From Prochilodus magdalenae (Eukaryota; Chordata; Actinopteri; Characiformes; Prochilodontidae): DNA of 64,000 nt. Below the pieces are notes generated by a model. That model worked only from the letters and a program-made list of their open reading frames with translations. It was not told where the DNA came from and ran no database searches. The stretch spans positions 682,001 through 746,000 of the forward strand of contig JAMWET010001276.1 in NCBI GenBank assembly GCA_024036415.1, written 5' to 3'. A program made the translations under genes and the position numbers. Below, one piece after another: positions 60,295 through 64,000 of this stretch. Position 1 is the stretch's first letter; every line of letters begins with the position of its first letter.

Positions 60295-62085
60295 ATACAT
60301 TTTGTATTTTTATATTATAATATATGCCATCTTTTATCCTGAATCTGAATACAAGTAATAGAGGGGAATAAACCCAGCATGTTTACTTAAAATTTTGCCC
60401 AGAATTCTAACTTTTACCATTCTTATCATTATAATCCATAATATACAGGTCTGAAAATTAAATCAAATAAAAAACTGCAGATTAGGAAAACACTAGGAAC
60501 AGAACTCACAAAAACAAAACTGTGCAAATGGCGTCCAGTATTTTCTAGAATTCAGCAAACGGTCTTGACAGGCCCAAAAATTATAGGGAGAAAAATACTA
60601 TTACTTTATTACAGTATCTAAACGTGATTTATTAGTGTTGTTCAGGTCCCGCCAGGAGAAGCCCAACCATCAGCAGAGAAATATGAAATCATTATGCTAA
60701 TTCATAGAACCACATATGAGTATGATGTTAAGGTTTAATTAAAAACTGTCAATTGCATTTCCCCATCACTTTTACAATGTTAGTATGATTTATTGGATAA
60801 GCTTTGTTTTGTCTTCTTCTTTTTAATATGTTCCATTTAGCTATGCTGCATTCTCATTGTCTGACTAAGAGTCACATGGTGTTTATAATGCTTCTCTCAC
60901 AGGTTCATACTATGTTCAGTATGACGCATCACAGTGTGATTTACATTAGAAATGCAGCACTATGGATAATGAACATGCTGTACCAATAATATAGGGCTAG
61001 CTATAACCATAATATAGAGTTATTTATCTGACATCCATCTCATCAGCAGTAAACACATCTGATTAGGAACCCTATACAGTGATAGCTTGTTGATCAAAAT
61101 TTACACCATTTTCCCCTCAAATGTAGTTGAAGCTGTACAGCCTTACTGGCCCTATCTTTGGGAGACCACTAGTTTGCTGCACAGTAATGCCACATCAGTC
61201 TGTGGCCAGGAGTCCAAGAGAGCTTCATTTAGGTCATTCTTTCTGTGGGTGGGTGGTGAGGGGGTATGGTTTTCTGACAGTAAATATTTGTAAAGATAAA
61301 AAATATATATATTACATAGCTAAAACAGTGATAGCGGCTAGCTTTAAGCCTCAATCCTGCCTGTATTTGTGACCATTATAAAGAATTTATATCACACAGT
61401 GTCCACATCTATTTGCAGGGGAATACTGTGTTGTATATTATATTATTTCACTGATATAATTATGAACATGACATCAAAGCTTTAAAATAAGATAAAAGGG
61501 ACACAAACGTTTATTTCAAAATAAAACTTCATTGTTAGTAGACTGTAATTGTTACCCATCATACTCAAATTAAACCATCCGACACAAAATCATTATTTTA
61601 CTTTATTTTTTATTATGTTCAGATTACATCTAAATACACCACAATGATGCAGCTTCTGTGAATCCTAGTAAAATAAAATTACCCTACTGCTAAATTTTGT
61701 TCTACACGAGCTTTTAAATAACATCAAGTAGCATGACAAAATCCTGCTGTGTAAGGCAATGTACTGTAGTATGAGGCTACAACTGAAAAAGTCCTAACTA
61801 ACTAAATAGCTAACCAACTAAATAGCTAATACACATACTTAATAATATTAATAATCATCATAATGAGCGAGACATTGTGGTTAAATCACCTAAAATAATC
61901 GTAATAATCTTACAGTCAGAGTAAGACAGGTAATATCAGAGAAACAAAAATAATTACTTTGATATAAGATCATTTCACTCTCTAACATTTCATTTTTGCA
62001 GTGTAAATGTTTCTCCACTTTACCTTGAACCTCTATCCTCCTCAGCAGTCTGTCAATCTCTGCTGAGCGTTTCATTGGAGAGATG
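60295..62085. other. AT-rich spacer
   Basis: No gene or element supported. A short tandem of ACTAAATAGCTAA units occurs near 61800-61830. Confidence 0.55.
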
Positions 62086-62089
62086 TGAC

Positions 62090-62680
62090 ATTGACGTATC
62101 AGCAGCCTCTAAGTTTTGCCATGTTGTCAGTCTGTGGCCTTTGTAATTGTGCGTCTTTGGGAAATTAAAACTGCAAGGCCACATTAGGAGGGGCGGTGTA
62201 GTTGTTGAAACAAAGGGATGCTGAAAGCAGCCTTTGGCCTGGCCACTGCTCCTCTCCCTAGCGTTCTCTACCTTCCCTCCCTGGGTGATTTAAGAGTTGT
62301 TCTCTTGACTGTGACAGTGCGGTATTTCTATCACCCCGAGTATAACTCGCCGTGATTATTCAACTCCAATCGCACTGGCCCCCCGACTGCATTTAGCCCA
62401 AACGTAATATCCCTCATGCATATATTATCCGTCTCCCTTATTATCCCGAATCATTTCGGAATTAAATTCCAGCCCCTCCAATAGGGGCGCGGGGAGTCGA
62501 CGGCTTGGTGGCGTAGTCAAAGGTTAAGATACCAATCAAAGGCACCTCAGCTATGTAGCCAGACACTTTAATATTCGCAAAGCGGATAATTGTGAAAGGA
62601 CATCATATTTTTTCCCGGTGCCCTGATTACCCCAAAGGCAACACATGCTTGGACGGTAGAGAGAGGGGAGCTAGCACAAG
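62090..62680. promoter_or_regulatory. Strong candidate conserved non-coding element
   Basis: A sharp switch from AT-rich spacer to balanced, CpG-containing, non-repetitive sequence. Motifs include GTAATTGTGCGTC near 62142, CGTGATTATTCAACTCCAATCG near 62351, TATTATCCGTCTCCC near 62422, CCTTATTATCCCGAATC near 62437, GGAATTAAATTCCAGC near 62458, AAGATACCAATCAAAGGCACC near 62525, GCGGATAATTGTG near 62583 and CTGATTACCCC near 62623. The repeated GATTA/TTATCC cores resemble K50 (OTX/PITX-type) homeodomain sites. Function inferred. Confidence 0.52.
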
Positions 62681-62885
62681 TGCGGATATTGAAGATCTTG
62701 GTAAAAAGGAAATAAAGGATGTGGAGGTTCATATGCAGAGAGTGGAGACACACTGATGTTTCTGATGAAAAGACTCCCAGTAAAGAACCGTAGGAGCAGG
62801 CCAAAGCACTTGTGTGTGATGCAGTTAGTGTTCAGTGCTAAGTAGAATGTGTTTCTGTGCTGGAGATGAAGAATGGTCTCTCTTA

Positions 62886-63066
62886 TACCCTTAAAAGTAA
62901 AGGTTCCTACTTGGTTCTTGGCCAGTATGTGCAGTTAGAGAAAAAAAAACTTCAGTATCCGACATTCAGATTATTTGGAAGTTTTTTAAACGTGTTATTT
63001 ACAAAATGATCCTTTCTGGGAATCACTCCAAAGAACGCCCGTTGGCCTCTTTATTTTTATGAGTGT
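62886..63066. repeat. Small MITE with AAAATAAAGG-type ends
   Basis: The left end reads CCCTTAAAAGTAAAGGTTCC and the right end GGCCTCTTTATTTTTATGAG is close to its inverse. The 181-bp element is non-coding. I recognise the end motif as a common fish MITE. Confidence 0.6.
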
Positions 63067-63069
63067 GGT

Positions 63070-64000
63070 TTCAGAAAATAAAGTTTTGTATGTATTGAGA
63101 CAGTTTGCCAAGACATGAAATGATGCTTACAGTATTACATGGCATGTAAGATCTGAACTCTGGGCACCTCTGCCATGGATCCTTCCTATGAGACCATCAA
63201 AATGCACAATGTTGTCTAAGTAGCATGTGTGCTACATGAGTTTTTATTCTAAAACAATTCTCCTAAAGATTACACTGCACCACTGAAGTGGACGTGGTTG
63301 AAAACACAGGGAAGTGTGAGCTATAATCTTTTGTTTGGCCACAAAACTGTAATGAAAAAAGAGAATTGCAAATGTCACAAAAACTTTACTACATAAAAAT
63401 TTGTGGCTGCATAACGTGGTGCCTTCTTTTCTAAAGCCAATTCACCATTTAAAATCAAAATGTCATGCATTTTGCGAATGTGTGAAACCTGATGCTGTGG
63501 TCTAAGAATGTGTGTATTAAAGTTTTTTGTGCCTAAAATGTTTTTCATCAACAAGCACAGCTGCATTTGTAGAACAGTCTGTTTGCCAAAGCATAATACT
63601 GATGGTTACAGCATTATGGTATTAAGAAATATTCATAATATAGTACTAAGTCATTCGAACATAATTAACAATGCATGTTAATCTAGATTATTAAAGAGTA
63701 CCAAGGTCCATCTAAACAGATGGTATTGGGATGTAACATATAACTAAAACTTAACATCTCTTGCTTACATTCAAAACAAGACATACCAAAGCTGTAAGAA
63801 GAATAGACGTTGGGGAACAGCTAGGGTTGCATGGATGCTCTGAACTGTTACGCGTCAATCTATCAGGACCCCTGATCTGCATTCCGATTTGCCAGAGAAA
63901 GTATGTTGAGGAGCGCTTCCATTTGCAACCTTTAGAATGTGCCACAGCCGTTGGAAACCACGATAAATCCGTCTCCTTTGAACTTCCTCCATATGTAATT
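63070..64000. other. AT-rich spacer; GC rises at the right edge
   Basis: Nothing recognised up to about 63780. From 63800 to the end composition is more balanced (GTTACGCGTCAATCTATCAGG near 63848), which may be the left part of another element cut by the window edge. Confidence 0.4.

Overview
The window looks like non-coding vertebrate DNA, most likely from a teleost fish and probably an otophysan (the characin, catfish or cyprinid side). The case rests on repeats: several Tc1/mariner relics of fish type, interspersed repeat families I recognise from teleost genomes, many CA/GT and GA/CT microsatellites, and short degenerate ORFs. I found no multi-exon gene, rRNA, tRNA, CRISPR array or bacterial-type operon. 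Species and locus cannot be named from the sequence alone.

Layout. From 1 to 6.6 kb: AT-rich spacer with an interstitial telomeric tract (1279-1318), one palindromic interspersed repeat (1410-1865) and a pyrimidine-only satellite of about 465 bp (2388-2853). From 6.6 to 18 kb: candidate conserved regulatory blocks separated by AT-rich spacer, a 30-bp-class degenerate minisatellite and CA/GT tracts. From 18 to 21 kb: a degraded minus-strand Tc1-like fragment, then the best-preserved mobile element, a 1635-bp Tc1 element (19186-20820) with 209-bp terminal inverted repeats and a dead transposase. From 21 to 50.9 kb: a long run of GC-richer blocks carrying homeodomain-type TAATTA/ATTA motifs, every 1-4 kb, interleaved with microsatellites and repeats. 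It includes a pair of similar elements 1.5 kb apart (34342-34380 and 35884-35922), a PIF/Harbinger-like inverted-repeat element (38355-39020) and a 5' Tc1 fragment (46027-46440). From 51 to 61 kb: AT-rich, with an AT microsatellite, three more DNA-transposon relics and few regulatory candidates. From 62 to 64 kb: a strong regulatory candidate (62090-62680), a small MITE, then spacer.

Interpretation. The density of GC-richer, motif-rich islands in otherwise decayed, transposon-rich DNA is the usual look of a gene desert beside a developmental transcription-factor gene, where islands are enhancers. That is inference: conservation cannot be measured here. Two minus-strand stretches deserve a check as real coding sequence: a possible small single-pass membrane protein (32736-33191) and a possible terminal exon (51940-52095) that lies between Tc1-like inverted ends. 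All other ORFs appear to be chance, microsatellite readthrough or transposase debris.
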